Source: Cordilura impudica
Taxonomy: Eukaryota > Arthropoda > Insecta > Diptera > Scathophagidae
NCBI GenBank assembly: GCA_963682025.1
Contig: OY821517.1
Location: 107,312,972 to 107,376,971, forward strand
Length of the DNA stretch: 64,000 nucleotides
Direction of reading: 5' to 3'
A model generated the notes under the pieces. The model was given only the letters and a program-made list of their open reading frames with translations, ran no database searches and was not told the origin of the DNA. A program made the position numbers and the translations under genes. Below, in pieces: positions 10,561-21,951 of the stretch (within the stretch, counting starts at the first letter, position 1; every line of letters begins with the position of its first letter).

Positions 10561-11624
10561 CTATTCAAGCTGTGAAAATAATCACAGATGTCTAAAACAG
10601 TAGTACCAATGCACATCGATGCACTTGGGAAAAGTACTCGTAGTATACATAAAAATCTCTTTTTGCTGAGATTTAACATTCATAAAATTTAATAAATTTT
10701 CTAATGAAAATGTGAATAAGTAAACAAGTAATATATGAAAGTAAAGTTCATAATGATTTGTATATCTTTTGTCAAAAAGAAATACCAAAAAAAAAAAACA
10801 ACTAAAAAGTAGAATTTTATATATTGCGTACATTGCTAAAAATGTGGATAATGATGATGATAATTTGTTGTGTTGTGTCAACCATAATTTTTTTTCATTT
10901 CCGATTTTATCATATTTAAACACACAATTTCTTATTAGGATGATGGCAGTCTTTATGAATATGTATGAGCGAATTTTTCTCTAGCTATTGGCTCACTAAC
11001 ATGCTCATATTTCTTTAACTGCTGCTACAAAATTTCCCAGTCGCATCGTAACTAATGCATCAACATCCAAATAGAATATCTTTGTATTATTTTACTGCTG
11101 CGACTACTATGACTTCTACTATAAGTTAAATTTTTTTTATGATATGCAAACATAAACATTTTATAATATACGCGTTGTTAAAATTTATGACTTTCGTTTG
11201 AATGATGAAAAGTACAATATTATTGCAGAAGAACGTTGTAGAGAACCGAATTTTGTTATAGCTACTTAAAGAAGTGAATAGTTTTTCTGCCTGAGGGATC
11301 ACTGGTAGATTGAGTGCTTTACATAACACTTTTGCAAGCTTGCATAACATAATTCGGTGAACGTTGATTGTATTTTGTTTGAAATGAGTACAATTTTTAA
11401 AAAAGTTGTGACAGAGATCAAAAATACTAAAAGAAAGTCAACATACCCGGCTCCGTTACCAGGCCAGGACTGCAATAAAAATCTATTAAAAATTATTTTA
11501 ACTAATTATTGCATCAAGTTCGTTAGAGCCCTTTTCATATAATTTTTATGTATTGTAAAAAAAAAATGGGTCGAACAAAGTATTTGAAAATTACCTAAGT
11601 TGCTTATGCACCCGTTGAAGGATT
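10561..11624. other. AT-rich stretch without recognisable gene
   Basis: Only short frames rich in Phe, Leu, Lys and Asn occur. No motif, inverted repeat or terminus was identified. Confidence 0.45.
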
Positions 11625-12310
11625 ATAAAATTACTTTTTAGGAAAGTTTCTTTTTTTAATTTTTTTTAGGAAAAAAAAAAATATTTAAAAAACGTTAAAA
11701 AAAAGTATATAAAAGAAGAACTTTTTTTAAGCAGGTGTCTTTTAAAAACGTATTTATTAAGGAAAGGAATTTTTAAGCGAATTTACTTTTTTCAGAAAAG
11801 GTACTTTATTACTTTTTAGTACTTTTCGGGACACTACTTTTTTGTGAAACGGTGTGTATTGAAAAAAATACTTTATTTAAGAAAATTAACATTTAAAAAA
11901 ATATATTTTTTAAGAAAATATATTTTTGCAGAAAACGTACTTTTTAACTTATTGTTTTTTTAAGGAAATTATTTATTACATTCTTGGTTGTTTTTTATAA
12001 ATAGTACATTTTAAAAGAGTATTAAAATTTTTAAAAAAAGGCTAAATTCCAAAAATTCCTTTCAAAAAAAGAATTTTTTATTTCAAGTAGAGATAATTTT
12101 TTATAGAAAAGTAACTATTTTAATATCGGACACTTTTCAGGAAATTTTACTGCCATAGAAAAAAGTACTATTTTAGGAAAATATACGTCATAAGAAATGG
12201 TATGCTTTAAGAAAACCTACTTTTTCAAGAAAATTTACTACGTTGAAAAGATACTTGTTTAAAAAAGTAAATTTTAAAAAGGCATTTCTTTAAGAAAAGA
12301 AAACTTTTGA
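11625..12310. repeat. Degenerate AT-rich tandem-like array
   Basis: The block keeps returning to a loose unit of the form (G)AAAA..GTACTTTTTTAAG, spaced irregularly by about 20-40 bp (for example AAAAGGTACTTTATTAC, AAAACGTACTTTTTAAC, GAAAAAAGTACTATTTTAGG). It is best read as an old, strongly diverged short tandem repeat. I see no coding frame. Confidence 0.5.
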
Positions 12311-12534
12311 TTAAATTTTCAAGTTAATAGCTCTAAGATATTAGTAATTATACTTGAGATTGATACTTGTTATGAAACTAGTTTTTAAACATATCAGTCA
12401 AACAATCAGCAATGAGCACAACTATATAAAGGGTAACACAAAATTTACAAAAGAGATGAATTAAACTGAAAGTAGATTTTTTTTTCTTTGCGCTACTGTT
12501 TTTGAATGAAACGTAAAGTACACAGAATAGGGTT

Positions 12535-12985
12535 ATGAGTGGAAAAACTTTCCATGACCATTTTGCATTAATGTGGCTGCATTTTGTTCAATTTCTCTCA
12601 GTCCAAGAGTGGTTGTTGTCTTGTTTGCGTAAACCGTTGACTTAAAATAACGCTATAAAAAGAGATAATGTTAAATCACACGATCTATGGCGCCAATTCT
12701 GATCACCGAAATGAGAGAGTTCACGGGCATAATAAGTCTCATTCAGTAATTGAATTGTTTCACGAGCCGTATGACATGTGGCACCATCCTCTTAAAACCA
12801 CATGTCCCCACATCAACTTCATCCAATTTAAGCAGAAACTAGTTTGTTATCATGTCGTGATATCGAACATCAGTAATAGCATCAGTGACTATTGCCGTAC
12901 CAGAAGTGATACGTTCCGTACCAGAAAGTGATACGTTGTGGATGCATTTGTTTCCGACAAACACATATACCTCAATTTTTTTTTA
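12535..12985 (-). pseudogene. Second Tc1/mariner-superfamily relic (NWRHRSCDLT type)
   Basis: The minus strand reads VRYHDMITN, KLDEVDV, MWF-stop-EDGATCHTARET, then YYARELSHFGDQNWRHRSCDLT and, further on, KSTVYANKTTTTLGLREIEQ. The order matches the catalytic half of the insect transposase group with WFQQDGATCHTA and NWPPRSCDLTPLD. Better preserved than the copy at 9.6-10.0 kb, but a stop replaces the Gln before EDGA and the frame shifts after SCDLT. Near its upstream edge a 21-bp segment around ACGTATCACTT is duplicated in tandem (about 12900-12940). Confidence 0.7.
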
Positions 12986-13139
12986 TGATTTGCTGAAAGT
13001 GTTCGGAAAATCAGCACCCACTTCCTTGATGTTCAGTAATACTTTCAACGACCTCTCCGTGCCGTGCATGCCCATTTTTACTAACCCTAAAATGCCAGCT
13101 ATTAAACAGTTATACGTTTGGTTGCCAACATTTCATTCG

Positions 13140-14693
13140 CATAAATAAATTGATCCAAAATATGCTTGCAATTTTTCAGAACATTTTCGGAAGGATGGAA
13201 AATTTTCTGCCGACAAATATTTCCAAATAATTTTCCCTAATGATCTTGATTTAATAAGAACATAGTTTGTAGATGAACTATTTCTGTTTCCAGTTTATCA
13301 ATATTTATTTTAAATAGCAATGACAACTTTTCTGCAGTTTCATCTACCCAAATGTCTATAGCAAATGGATTGGTCATAAATAAAAGCACTCTGTCGAGTT
13401 TTTTGAAATCCTTAAAACGTCAATCAAACTTTGTATTGATATTTTTTATTTCAATTATGTATCTGTTTGCATCGTAATTTATAGCAGCTGAACTGTTTAG
13501 TTGTGCCATCAAATTGGAAATATAATTCAAGTTGTTTTTTCAAGTTTACCTACTGAGAGGTTGAGCTTCTGTTTAAAGGCTTTTACGGAACTTATCATTT
13601 GAAATATTGTTTTATCCTTGACTTGCAATTCAAGGTTTAAATCGTTTGGTTTGGATGTGATGTCTGTCAAAAAAGCTAGATCTAATAGCCATTTTTCATC
13701 CTCCAATTGTTCGTATTCTTTACTTCTAAAAAATTAAAAAAACCTTAATATCATTAATCAAGTCTCTGAATCGTTGAAGAAATTTTCCCCTGCTTAACCA
13801 CCTGATATCTGTGTGCATAAGTAGTTCAGTATACCCATCGTGAACACTTTCTTCGACTTGTTATTTAAAAAGCGTCCTTCACAAACTTCTTGCTCGAATT
13901 GAGTTTGCAATTTTAAAGGTTGTGGTCAGCCATATTGAGAACTTTAGCACATAAGGTTTGTTGATGAATGATGCAGTGGTATGACAGAAAATCAGGAAAA
14001 TCATCATCAGCTCGATCTGCGGTTATTGATACTAATTTAAATAAGGGTATTTGAATGCTATTCAAGAATGTCTTAAAACTGGAAAATATGTCCCATTCTC
14101 GGGTTTTTCCTTTGAGAGGTATAATTGCTATTAATTGCTCTTTGGTTGAAAAATCCATTCTAATGAATATAATTAGCTGTGATATGTCAACTACATCGGT
14201 AGATTCATCTACTTGTAGGGAAAAAGCTGAACAATCTTCAAGATCTTTTTTAACTGTTATTTTAAAACTGAGCTAATTTCCTATGCTCTCCGTGTAACAA
14301 TATTTCGCGATAACTGCAAATCATTAATAGCAGAAAGAATTTCTGCTTTATTACCAAAATCACTAAACTACGAATCAGCAGCGTCAAGAAATGCGTTTTT
14401 AAAAATTACACCATCACTAAAAGGTTTTTTTTGGCTTTAGCTATAATATGACTCACTCGAAGAGATGCAATCGTAGCTGCTTTTGATTTTAATGTTTGTT
14501 TTGTAAAAACGGACTGCTGAGCTGCAAGGCCTGTTTTTAATTCCATAATTTTTACTGTTCGCGACTCACTGTTTTGTGGGTAGTCAATTTCATATTTATT
14601 CTGCACTGTTCTAATGTATCTTTCAACATTTCCTTTTTTTGGTAGACCGATACTACTGTCACAAATTAAGCAACAACACTTGTTTTTAACCAT
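13140..14693 (-). pseudogene. hAT-type transposase relic (ZBED/FAM200-like)
   Basis: Collinear pieces on the minus strand. 14693-14406: CCLICDSSIG (remnant of a BED-like finger) then LKSKAATIASLRVSHIIAKAKK. 14158-13913: LIAIIPLKGKTREWDIFSSF and FPDFLSYHCIIHQQTLCAKVLNM. About 13740-13540: EDEKWLLDLAFLTDITSKPN and MISSVKAFKQKLNL. About 13400-13200: RVLLFMTNPFAIDIW. This order is that of the hAT proteins also co-opted in vertebrates as FAM200/GTF2IRD2-like genes. Several stops and frameshifts; the catalytic YHCIIHQ block is the best kept. The C-terminal dimer domain is missing here. Confidence 0.75.
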
Positions 14694-15055
14694 TATAAAG
14701 AATTAATTATTTTCCCACTTTTTATGATAATGATGCATATTTATTTTTAGTAAAATATTCAGAAATTTGTTTAAATCAACTTACCAATAAACCTAATAAT
14801 TTTAACTTTACAGAAGATAACAAAGTATCAATGAAAAAAATTAAAATGCTGTTTAATTTTAGGCAGCTTTCACTCACAAAACCAGCAAATTAGAAATAAT
14901 AAATAACTATAACTTCACTGACGATGTATTTATTAATGAATAACAAAAATTGATATGTAAATAAGAAAATAAGAAATAATAAATATTTGCATAGCTAAAA
15001 ATAGTTTTTGTTCAGCTGATGATAACAGTAGGTTTGGATTTTTTAAATATTTCTT
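14694..15055. other. AT-rich spacer
   Basis: No coding frame, terminus or tandem repeat recognised. Confidence 0.45.
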
Positions 15056-15213
15056 ATGCTACCCATACACGTTGCGACCGACCGTTGGTACAACTTGGTT
15101 CGAGTTGGTCAACTTGCCAGAAAATTAAAACTTTTTGTGGTTTAAAGTTTCCTTTATTAAGCTATTTGGGCCTATTGTTGTTGATGTAAATGAAACAAAT
15201 TAATTACATATTT

Positions 15214-15256
15214 TTCCCGACGTTTCGTCGATTTTTTGTCGACTTTTTCAAGGGAA
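15214..15256 (-). ncRNA. Hammerhead-ribozyme-like motif of Penelope-like element 1
   Basis: Minus strand, in order: TTCCC, TTGAAAA (place of CUGANGA), A, stem GTCGA/TCGAC with an A-rich loop, GAAA, CGTC, GGGAA. TTCCC/GGGAA would be stem I, and CGTC gives a GUC-type cleavage site with a minimal palindromic stem III. It lies about 190 bp past the end of the Penelope coding region. Penelope-like elements are known to carry hammerheads. Two core positions deviate (C3 to U, G8 to A), so activity is doubtful. Confidence 0.5.
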
Positions 15257-15441
15257 TTCGTCTATTTAATAAATAAAGCATAACATTAATACAAATTCAA
15301 TACAAAAACAATTAAAACTTACAATAATCTGGGACTATATCACATTTAAATAAATTTTAATTAATTTTGAACTAACAATAACATACAGCATAAATTTGAA
15401 CCTTTAATACAACACGGTTTAGTTTAATATCACAGTTTAAA

Positions 15442-16503
15442 TTATTTGTATCGTAATGCAACGCTGTAGCTGGCGTTTATATTATCTGTGTCTTCTTTGT
15501 GGTTCATTGTTTTGTGTATTTGTTGCTGAATACAAAGGCTCTCTATTGTATATCGTTTTCTCTCAGTACTTTCAATGTCTAACACTTTTACATTGTCAAA
15601 ATTTGGTTTGTGAGAAGTGTTCATGATGTGTTGAGCTAGTGCCGTGGATTCTTTTTGTTTTAAAATGTCTGTTTTGTGTTCGTTAATTCTGGTTTCTAAA
15701 TTTCTTTTAGTAGTGCCTATATAAATAAAATTGCAGTTTTCATTATCTGTTCCATCACATCCAATTTCGTAAACAACATTGCATTGTTGTTCTTTCCTTA
15801 TTGGTGCTTTTACCTTAGAGAAAATCGTACTTAATGTTTTGTTTGCTTTGTAAGCAAAACATATGTTTTCTGATTTTATTGTTGTCCTTATATTCTTATT
15901 GTCCGTAATCCCAGGTATGTATTTAACACTGTAAAATTTTTTCCTGGTATCTTCGGTATTATTATTATTGTTCTTATTATTTTTAATTTTTCTGCTCACA
16001 TCGTCAATTAAATTACTGATTAATTTTTTTGGGAAACTGTTGTTGACTAGAATTTCTATAATTTTTTTAATGTTTTTTGTGTGAAACTGTTTGTCGCTGA
16101 TATTTAGTACCCGAAAAATTAGATTTTTTGCTGTGTTAATGATTTGTGATCTTGGTTGTGTTGAGTTAAAGTTGACGATTCTCCCTGACGCAGTTTCCTT
16201 GGAGAACCAGCCAATTGTTATTGTACTATTATCTCGGAATAGTTTAGTATCCAAGAACGTGATTTCATTTTTTGTTTCCATTTCGATGGTAAACTGAATT
16301 TTCTGGTGATACTTAATAAGGGTGTTAAGGATTTTATCTTTATCATCAATATTTATGATTGCCAGGATATCATCTACATATTTTACTATGTATTTAATAA
16401 ACATATTTTCTCTTTTTAATTCTGAAATTACTTCTTCGATTAAATTGTCTAGAATGATATATGCTATGGTTGGTGATTTTTTTTTGATTTTTCGTCCAAC
16501 CAA
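15442..16503 (-). CDS. Penelope-like element: RT C-terminal part plus GIY-YIG endonuclease (5' truncated)
   Basis: A 353-codon open frame carries the second half of a Penelope-type reverse transcriptase followed by a GIY-YIG endonuclease. Visible are YVDD at residues 42-45 (RT active site), FLDTKLFRD (83-91), the Penelope-typical ETASGRIVNFNSTQP (103-117), an Asn-rich linker near 175-183, then VVYEI (243-247), FIYIG (259-263), Arg267 and Arg272, and EHK (275-277) of the GIY-YIG fold. Full-length relatives have roughly 800 residues, so the N-terminal half (RT motifs 1-3) is absent, as expected of 5' truncation on insertion. The remaining frame has no stops, so the insertion is fairly young. 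The annotated start is simply where the frame opens. Confidence 0.9.
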   Translation of the reverse strand: MVGRKIKKKSPTIAYIILDNLIEEVISELKRENMFIKYIVKYVDDILAIINIDDKDKILNTLIKYHQKIQFTIEMETKNEITFLDTKLFRDNSTITIGWFSKETASGRIVNFNSTQPRSQIINTAKNLIFRVLNISDKQFHTKNIKKIIEILVNNSFPKKLISNLIDDVSRKIKNNKNNNNNTEDTRKKFYSVKYIPGITDNKNIRTTIKSENICFAYKANKTLSTIFSKVKAPIRKEQQCNVVYEIGCDGTDNENCNFIYIGTTKRNLETRINEHKTDILKQKESTALAQHIMNTSHKPNFDNVKVLDIESTERKRYTIESLCIQQQIHKTMNHKEDTDNINASYSVALRYK

Positions 16504-16861
16504 GACAACTTCATATAACGATCCACAAACGTTGCAATCTCATGACCAACCTAATCAAGTTGTAACAACGGTCGCAACGTCTATGGCCTGCATTAGCATG
16601 CATACAAAAATATTTTCGACACAACGATCTTTAAAATATAGTTTAGAAATACGAAATAAAAAAATAACAATTATAAAATTTCACGTAGAAAAGATTTATA
16701 TTTTTGTCATAAGACGGTTGAAAAATTTGTTTTTCTATACATGATCCCATATTCGTTAGCGATCGACTTTAAATTATTATGCGATCGACCGGTAGATCGC
16801 TATCGAGCTTATGGGCACTACTGTTATAGCGATTCAGTGATGAGCCTATCAATACTTATAC

Positions 16862-17137
16862 ACATGTGACGTGGTCTATGAAATGGGGCTTACGTGCCAA
16901 GAACACAGTTCTTAAAAGTCCGTTAGCTACAACATCCCATATGAATACTGAGGCAACAATATTTAGGGTTGCCTGAACGAAATACGTAAAATTTTGGGTG
17001 GGAAACATAAACAGCTTATATCTCAACAACCAGGCATCGTAGAGTAAAATGGTTGCAACAAGTATTTTCACCATACTCCAACAGGTGCCCATAACTACCA
17101 CTGGTGCTTTAACAGTCACTGGCAATAGTAAAAACAA
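16862..17137 (-). CDS. Exon-like open frame, hydrophobic protein, unrecognised
   Basis: The minus strand has an open stretch of about 92 codons without a good start codon. Directly upstream is a pyrimidine-rich TTTTTACTATTGCCAG, so a splice acceptor at 17119-17120 is plausible; GT-containing donor candidates follow near 16859-16866. The peptide has two hydrophobic spans (MVKILVATILLYDAWLL and YFVQATLNIVASVFIWDVV), as in a small membrane protein. Amino-acid composition is more varied than in the AT-driven frames around it. I do not recognise a family. It could be a single host exon or a chance frame. Confidence 0.3.
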
Positions 17138-17840
17138 TTCAAGTTTTTTGTTTTGTCTAACTTTGTTAACTTAAATGTTACAACTAGACTGATTAGTTTG
17201 ATATAGTCTCGAAACAATAGTGAAGGGTATTCTTAACATCAAAATAATAAAACTTTTGAACAGAGTTCTAGGACATAGTGCATACAACAATTTCCTATTT
17301 ATACGTTAAATGTTTATTTGTATACAAAAAAATATAAATACAGTTTGTCCAAAAAGTACGGTATTGTAGAAAGGAGTTTAAATAGTGTTAGTGTAAAATG
17401 GCGCAAACAAAATATGAACAAGATGATAAATCTTCTTATGTATATAACAATTTGAATTTAAGACATTGTTCCAGTGTTAAAAGAAACACACAAAATTTTT
17501 TAGGCAAATTGGTGCAGTTTTAGGTAGAATATAAAAAAAACTAGGTAAATATTGTTATTTTGTATATATTTATAATTGAACTTAGCTATTTTATGGTAGA
17601 CAAATTTTTTGGATTTTTGACTTTTCTCGATTTATATCGAGACTTCACAATACGTTTTGTTATTGATGGGGTCTCTGCCTAATTTAGCTTGTTCTGTTAT
17701 TTTTCTCTCTCTTTTCCCTATCTTCTCCCTTCTTAGTCAAAACTTCAATTGTAGATCAGGACCTGTTAACAATCCATGAGTGAGTTTTTGGACTCATAGC
17801 GTCTAGATTCAATAGTGCTCCTACTCCTTATGTTCAATTC
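17138..17840. other. AT-rich stretch, no gene seen
   Basis: Short frames only. A CT-rich block at about 17695-17740 (TCTCTCTCTTTTCCC...) is the only compositional feature. Confidence 0.45.
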
Positions 17841-17844
17841 TATG

Positions 17845-18370
17845 TCCGTTGGAACGAACATCGAAAGAAGCTTTTAAGTGTCTTGGTTTTCACAAATGGT
17901 GTAAAAATTACTTCACCCCTTCAGATCTCCTTAAAATCTATACAATACATCCGAACGAAAATGGAATACACCTACCTTCAAAGCCTAGTTTGGAGCTACT
18001 GGCTCGTTTAAAAAGAGGAGCGTTGATGCTCATTAATGACAGTGGGGTATACAACTGTATTGACTCATTGGAATATCGTCGAAATTTGGGTTGTGAAACA
18101 CTGTTCTATGGGTAATACCATGAAAATGTTATTCTTTGATTAGCGAACTCATTCCAGCTTACCATATTTTTTGGTTCCCTCTATCCACTTATATAGTAGA
18201 TCACGTACATTTCTGGTCTATTGTCCAGTTGACCGCATAATGCATTACAGAGAAAATTCGTTTGTCAGTCGAAATAGCCGTATGTGAAATAAACTACCCT
18301 CACAAGTCTTTCCTGACAGTTTGATCATTATAAAATAATTTTTTATGGGCTTGTCATATGATGGAACCTG
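17845..18370 (+). pseudogene. Jockey-clade LINE, RT C-terminal scrap
   Basis: Reads SKEAFKCLGFHKWCKNYFTPSDLLKIY, then LELLARLKRGALMLINDSGV, SLEYRRNLGCETLFYG, a stop, and damaged pieces (FRKLIHYRENSFVSR-like and NKLPSQVFPDS). This matches the post-RT C-terminal region of Jockey-type LINEs, where ...FTPSDLLTIYxxxIRPxxEY... and MHYRENSFxxRTxRxWNxLPxxVFP occur. The region between KIY and the LELL block has lost the IRPKMEY motif. No poly(A) tail was seen before the HINE that follows. Confidence 0.7.
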
Positions 18371-18380
18371 CGAATATCAT

Positions 18381-19160
18381 TATACCCTATACCACTATGT
18401 GGTTTGGGTATAATGACTTTGTGCTGCTGTTTGTAACAACCAAAAATATTTGACCTAGACCCATCTTTAATTATACCGATCGAATCAGAATCACTTTCTG
18501 AGTTGATTTAACAATGTCCGTCCGTCCGTCCGTCCGTCTGTGTGTCCATGTAAACATTTTAATCACACTGCAGGTCGCAAATATGAATATATTTTGATGA
18601 AATTTGGTATATAAGCTTTTATCGGCCATGGGATGAACGCTGTTGAAATTGGTGAGAATCGGTCCATGTTCAGACCTAGCCCCCATACAAATTGCCCCTA
18701 TGAAATCGACATAAATTGTAATAAGATCCAAATTGTCATATACATCTTACTCAAATTGGGTTTATATGCGTTCATTACATCCATTAATGAGTAGTCCAAA
18801 AATGATCCCTTTGGCCCCATATAGAGCTGCTTCCCGATTTTCACTTAAATCTGTTAAAAAACAAAAATATTGCAGTGATTCTTCTCAAATTTTGTTTGTA
18901 TATATTTTTGCAAAATACAAGAGACTTTACCAAACATGATCAGGATCGGTCCATTTTTGGACCTAGTCCCCATATAGATATAGCATCCGATATGAACTTT
19001 TTTATATCTGCAGCCAAAAAAATTAATAAAAATCCCACTCAAATTTGGTTTTTGCTTATTTTCTATGTCCAGTTAGTTGGGCCTAAGAGATAGGGTTTCT
19101 AAACGCATGGTATAGGGTATCGTATAGTCGGTCTAGACCGACTATAATTTTCTTACTTGT
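18381..19160 (+). mobile_element. HINE family A, full copy A2
   Basis: Starts TATACCCTATACCACTATG and ends at the palindrome 19123-19146 plus AATTTTCTTACTTGT. Five GTCC units near 18514. Very similar to A1, A6 and A7 across its length. It inserted just past the LINE scrap. Confidence 0.85.
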
Positions 19161-19393
19161 TTTAGTTTTAGAACCCTTTATAAAATTCGTTTTCAATTTA
19201 CTTAATAAACTTTTTGTTTTCAATATGTATTGTAAGATATTTTCTTTTCTCACCATAAGCTTTTATTTATTCTATTCTAGTTAGCACTTCCTATTTTTAT
19301 AGCAATTATACTTTTCCATATATAGTCTTTTTTAATATATTTATTGTTGTTTCGAGCTTACTAGTTGATTTGAATATGCATATTTCATAGGTT

Positions 19394-19433
19394 TTCCAAC
19401 GTTTCGTCGGTCTTTGCCGACTTCTTCAAGGTT
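19394..19433 (-). ncRNA. Hammerhead-ribozyme-like motif of Penelope-like element 2
   Basis: Minus strand: AACC, TTGAAGA (CUGANGA with C3 to U), A, perfect stem GTCGG/CCGAC closing CAAAGA, GAAA, CGTT, GG. Stem II and GAAA are intact; stem I is short (CC/GG). It lies about 145 bp past the end of the element's coding remnant, the same place as in Penelope element 1, which supports a shared functional motif rather than chance. Confidence 0.5.
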
Positions 19434-19578
19434 AATTTTTTAATTTTGATATTCATTTAATAATTATAATTGACATCGGAAATGGTCGTCCAGAATTAAT
19501 TGAATAAATATCCCAAAAGACGGTGTAAAAGAAAAATAGTAATAAATTTAATTTGCACAAATAATTATTGCACTAATA

Positions 19579-20818
19579 TCACAGCTGCAACAGTACTAAA
19601 GTATAAACTGAATTTGTGTCGTTTTGATCTTCATTTGTGTCCATAGAAAATTCTCCTTTTTGTTGTATCCTAAGTCTTTTAGTTTCCCTTCTCTCAATGT
19701 CTGAAATTCTTATGTTGGTGAAGTCCGCTCTGTGGTTATTCTCATTCATGTGTTGTGCCAATCCAGTTGTTTGTTTTCTTGTTTTTGTATAAGCTTCGTG
19801 CTCTGCTATCCCTGTTTTAATGTTCTTTTTGTTTGTCCAATATAAAACAAATTGCTTATTGAAATTTGATACACAACGCTGCTCTGTTCCATTTTCGCTG
19901 TTTTCCCTTTTGTGTTGGAGAAGAGAGTTCACAGTGTGATGTTCGATTTGTGAACAAATTGTGGTATTGTGTTTGGTATGATCGCTCTCATTGTTTTCGT
20001 GTCTGCGAGCGAAGGAATGAAGTTAACTGAGAAATAATTTTAAGTTCACGGCAGCCATCTCATTGATTTCTTGTTTATTGATATTTATTTTTTCGGGCAG
20101 ATCTAATGTTTTACAAGTGTATTAATTGTTTTTAAATAAAGTTTCTTTTATTATTTCAATGTTTCTACTTCTAAACTCATGATCGCTGATTGTCAAAATT
20201 TTTCTTATAAACTTGTTGGCAGTGTTAACAACCATATTCTTATGTTGTGTGGAATGGAAATTGATAATTCGCCCTGAAGCTAAATCTTTTTTGTACCAGT
20301 CGAAAGCAATTTTGTTGTCTTTTCGGTGAAGTTTTACGTCTAAGAATGGTAGACGTTTATTTTTCTCCATATCCGAAGTAAATTTTAGTTTGTTGAGAAG
20401 TTCTAGAATTTTGGTGTTGTTATCTTCTTTCATTATTGCGAAAAACTCATCTACGTATTTTAGTATTATTTTTCCTTCTATGTTTTCTTTATTTAACTGT
20501 TTTTTAGTTTCATCCAGCAGATCATCTAATTCTATGTTTGCAATTATAGGTGATAGTGGGTTTCCCATAGGCATGCCAAAAGTTTCATTGTCCGAGTATA
20601 TTTTATCTTCGAATTTGAAACAATTAGTGTCTTTTAGAAAAAGTTGTAATATTTTAAGGAATTGTGTTTTGGAATATTCTTTTTTTTCCTTTATAATGTC
20701 CCACCCGGAATGTTGGTGAAAAGCGCAATAACATCATAAGATATAAGAACCTCATTATCGTCTAGTGTGATGTTGGAAAGTTTTTCTTTGAATTGGGAAA
20801 TGTGTTTAATATTGTATA
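19579..20818 (-). pseudogene. Penelope-like element 2: decayed RT and GIY-YIG
   Basis: Read from 20818 leftwards: YNIKHISQFKEKL, then LISYDVIALFTNIP (RT motif A), a frame change, GMPMGNPLSPIIANI (20581-20530), YVDEFFAI in place of YVDDxxA (second catalytic Asp changed to Glu), FLDVKLHRKDN, KDLASGRIINFHSTQ. After another break, 19932-19579 holds a degraded endonuclease part (TNKKNIKTGIAEHE, TTGLAQHMNENNHRADF). It is 5'-truncated at about 20818, where Helitron B3 begins. More decayed than element 1, and of a different subfamily by sequence. Confidence 0.8.
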
Positions 20819-21951
20819 CTAAATGTAGCCCGGTGTGTTTGGCTACCCCCTCCCCACCGAATCGTAATGAAAGGACTCACGCAAAGTTGCAAGGCTCTCA
20901 CTATTACAGTAATTTAGATATATCAGATTTAATATTAAGTTTTTATGGGGGTACCACGCGCATTTATATCCCATCCCACTAATCCCATCCCTTCCAACTT
21001 TTATTGGACTATTCGCATTAAAATCTGATGGACTCGTGCAAAATGTCGAGTATTTCCCTTTTATAGTACACCAGTTATATTATAATAGATATCTACTTTG
21101 CATGGGCGGTGCTACGCCCAATGCTTCGATCACGCCCATTTTACTGTTCGACGAATCATACAAAGAAGCTATGAGCTCACGCAAAGCCACGAAGCTCTCT
21201 CTTTTACAGTACTCCAGATATATGACATTAAATAGTTACTTTGCATGGGGAGTTCCACGCCCTTTGGTGCGAACCCGCCAATTTATTGTCCCACTACTCA
21301 TACTAAGATCTGATGGGGTCGTGCAAAGTGTCAAAGCTCCCATTTTTATTACACCAGTTATAGGATATCATATATTTTCATATATTTTCTTCTAACTAAT
21401 CACATGAATAACTTATGGGATCACCCAAAGTCCCAAGACTCTCACTATTACAGTACTCCAGATATATGGCATTTTATATTTACTTTGTATGGTAGGTGCC
21501 ACGCATATTGGTCCGATACTGCCCATGTTTTGTCCGACTACTCACATTAATAATAGGTGACCTCAGACAAATTTGAAAAGCTCTCTCTATCACAGTGCTC
21601 GAGATATGTAACATTGAATTATTAGTTATATGGGAGGTACCGCGCCAACTTATCCGATCCGCCCATTTCCGGCACAGCTACTATTATTAACAATAGGTGA
21701 CCTCACACAAATTTGCAAACTCTCCCTATCATAGTACTCAATATATTTGATATTGAAAATTTACTTTGTGTGGGAGGTGACAAGCCCACTAAAAATATTT
21801 AAAAAATTATAGCCTATACCACTTCCCATATCCGCAGTAAGACTCTGTGAAAATTTCAGGAACAGCAGTTGAGTAGTTACGGAGATTACCATCTACAAAC
21901 AAACAAACAAACAAACAAACACACATTACCTCTTTATTATATTAGTATAGG
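20819..21951 (-). mobile_element. Helitron family B, copy B3 (reverse)
   Basis: The 3' end is at 20819 (TTAG in place of CTAG, after GGGCTACAT on the minus strand). The 5' end is at about 21951, next to (GTTT)n. The interior is a run of about 110-130-bp degenerate repeats, each with a GGGCGTGGCACC-like box (GGTGCCACGC on this strand), an AAAATGGGCG-like box, and a block around CTCTCACTATTACAGTACTC. Same family as 33.6-35.4 kb, in opposite orientation. Non-coding. Confidence 0.7.

Larger units (their letters stand above)
15056..16593. mobile_element. Inverted-repeat element enclosing a Penelope-like insertion
   Basis: Imperfect inverted repeats of about 60 bp flank this stretch: ATGCTACCCATACACGTTGC from 15056 and, reversed, ATGCAGGCCATAGACGTTGC from 16593. 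They share ACGTTGCGACCG and the distal ACAACTTG...GTTGGTCA block. The interior is almost entirely a Penelope-like element, so the simplest reading is a small non-autonomous DNA element invaded by it. No target duplication was identified. Confidence 0.5.
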
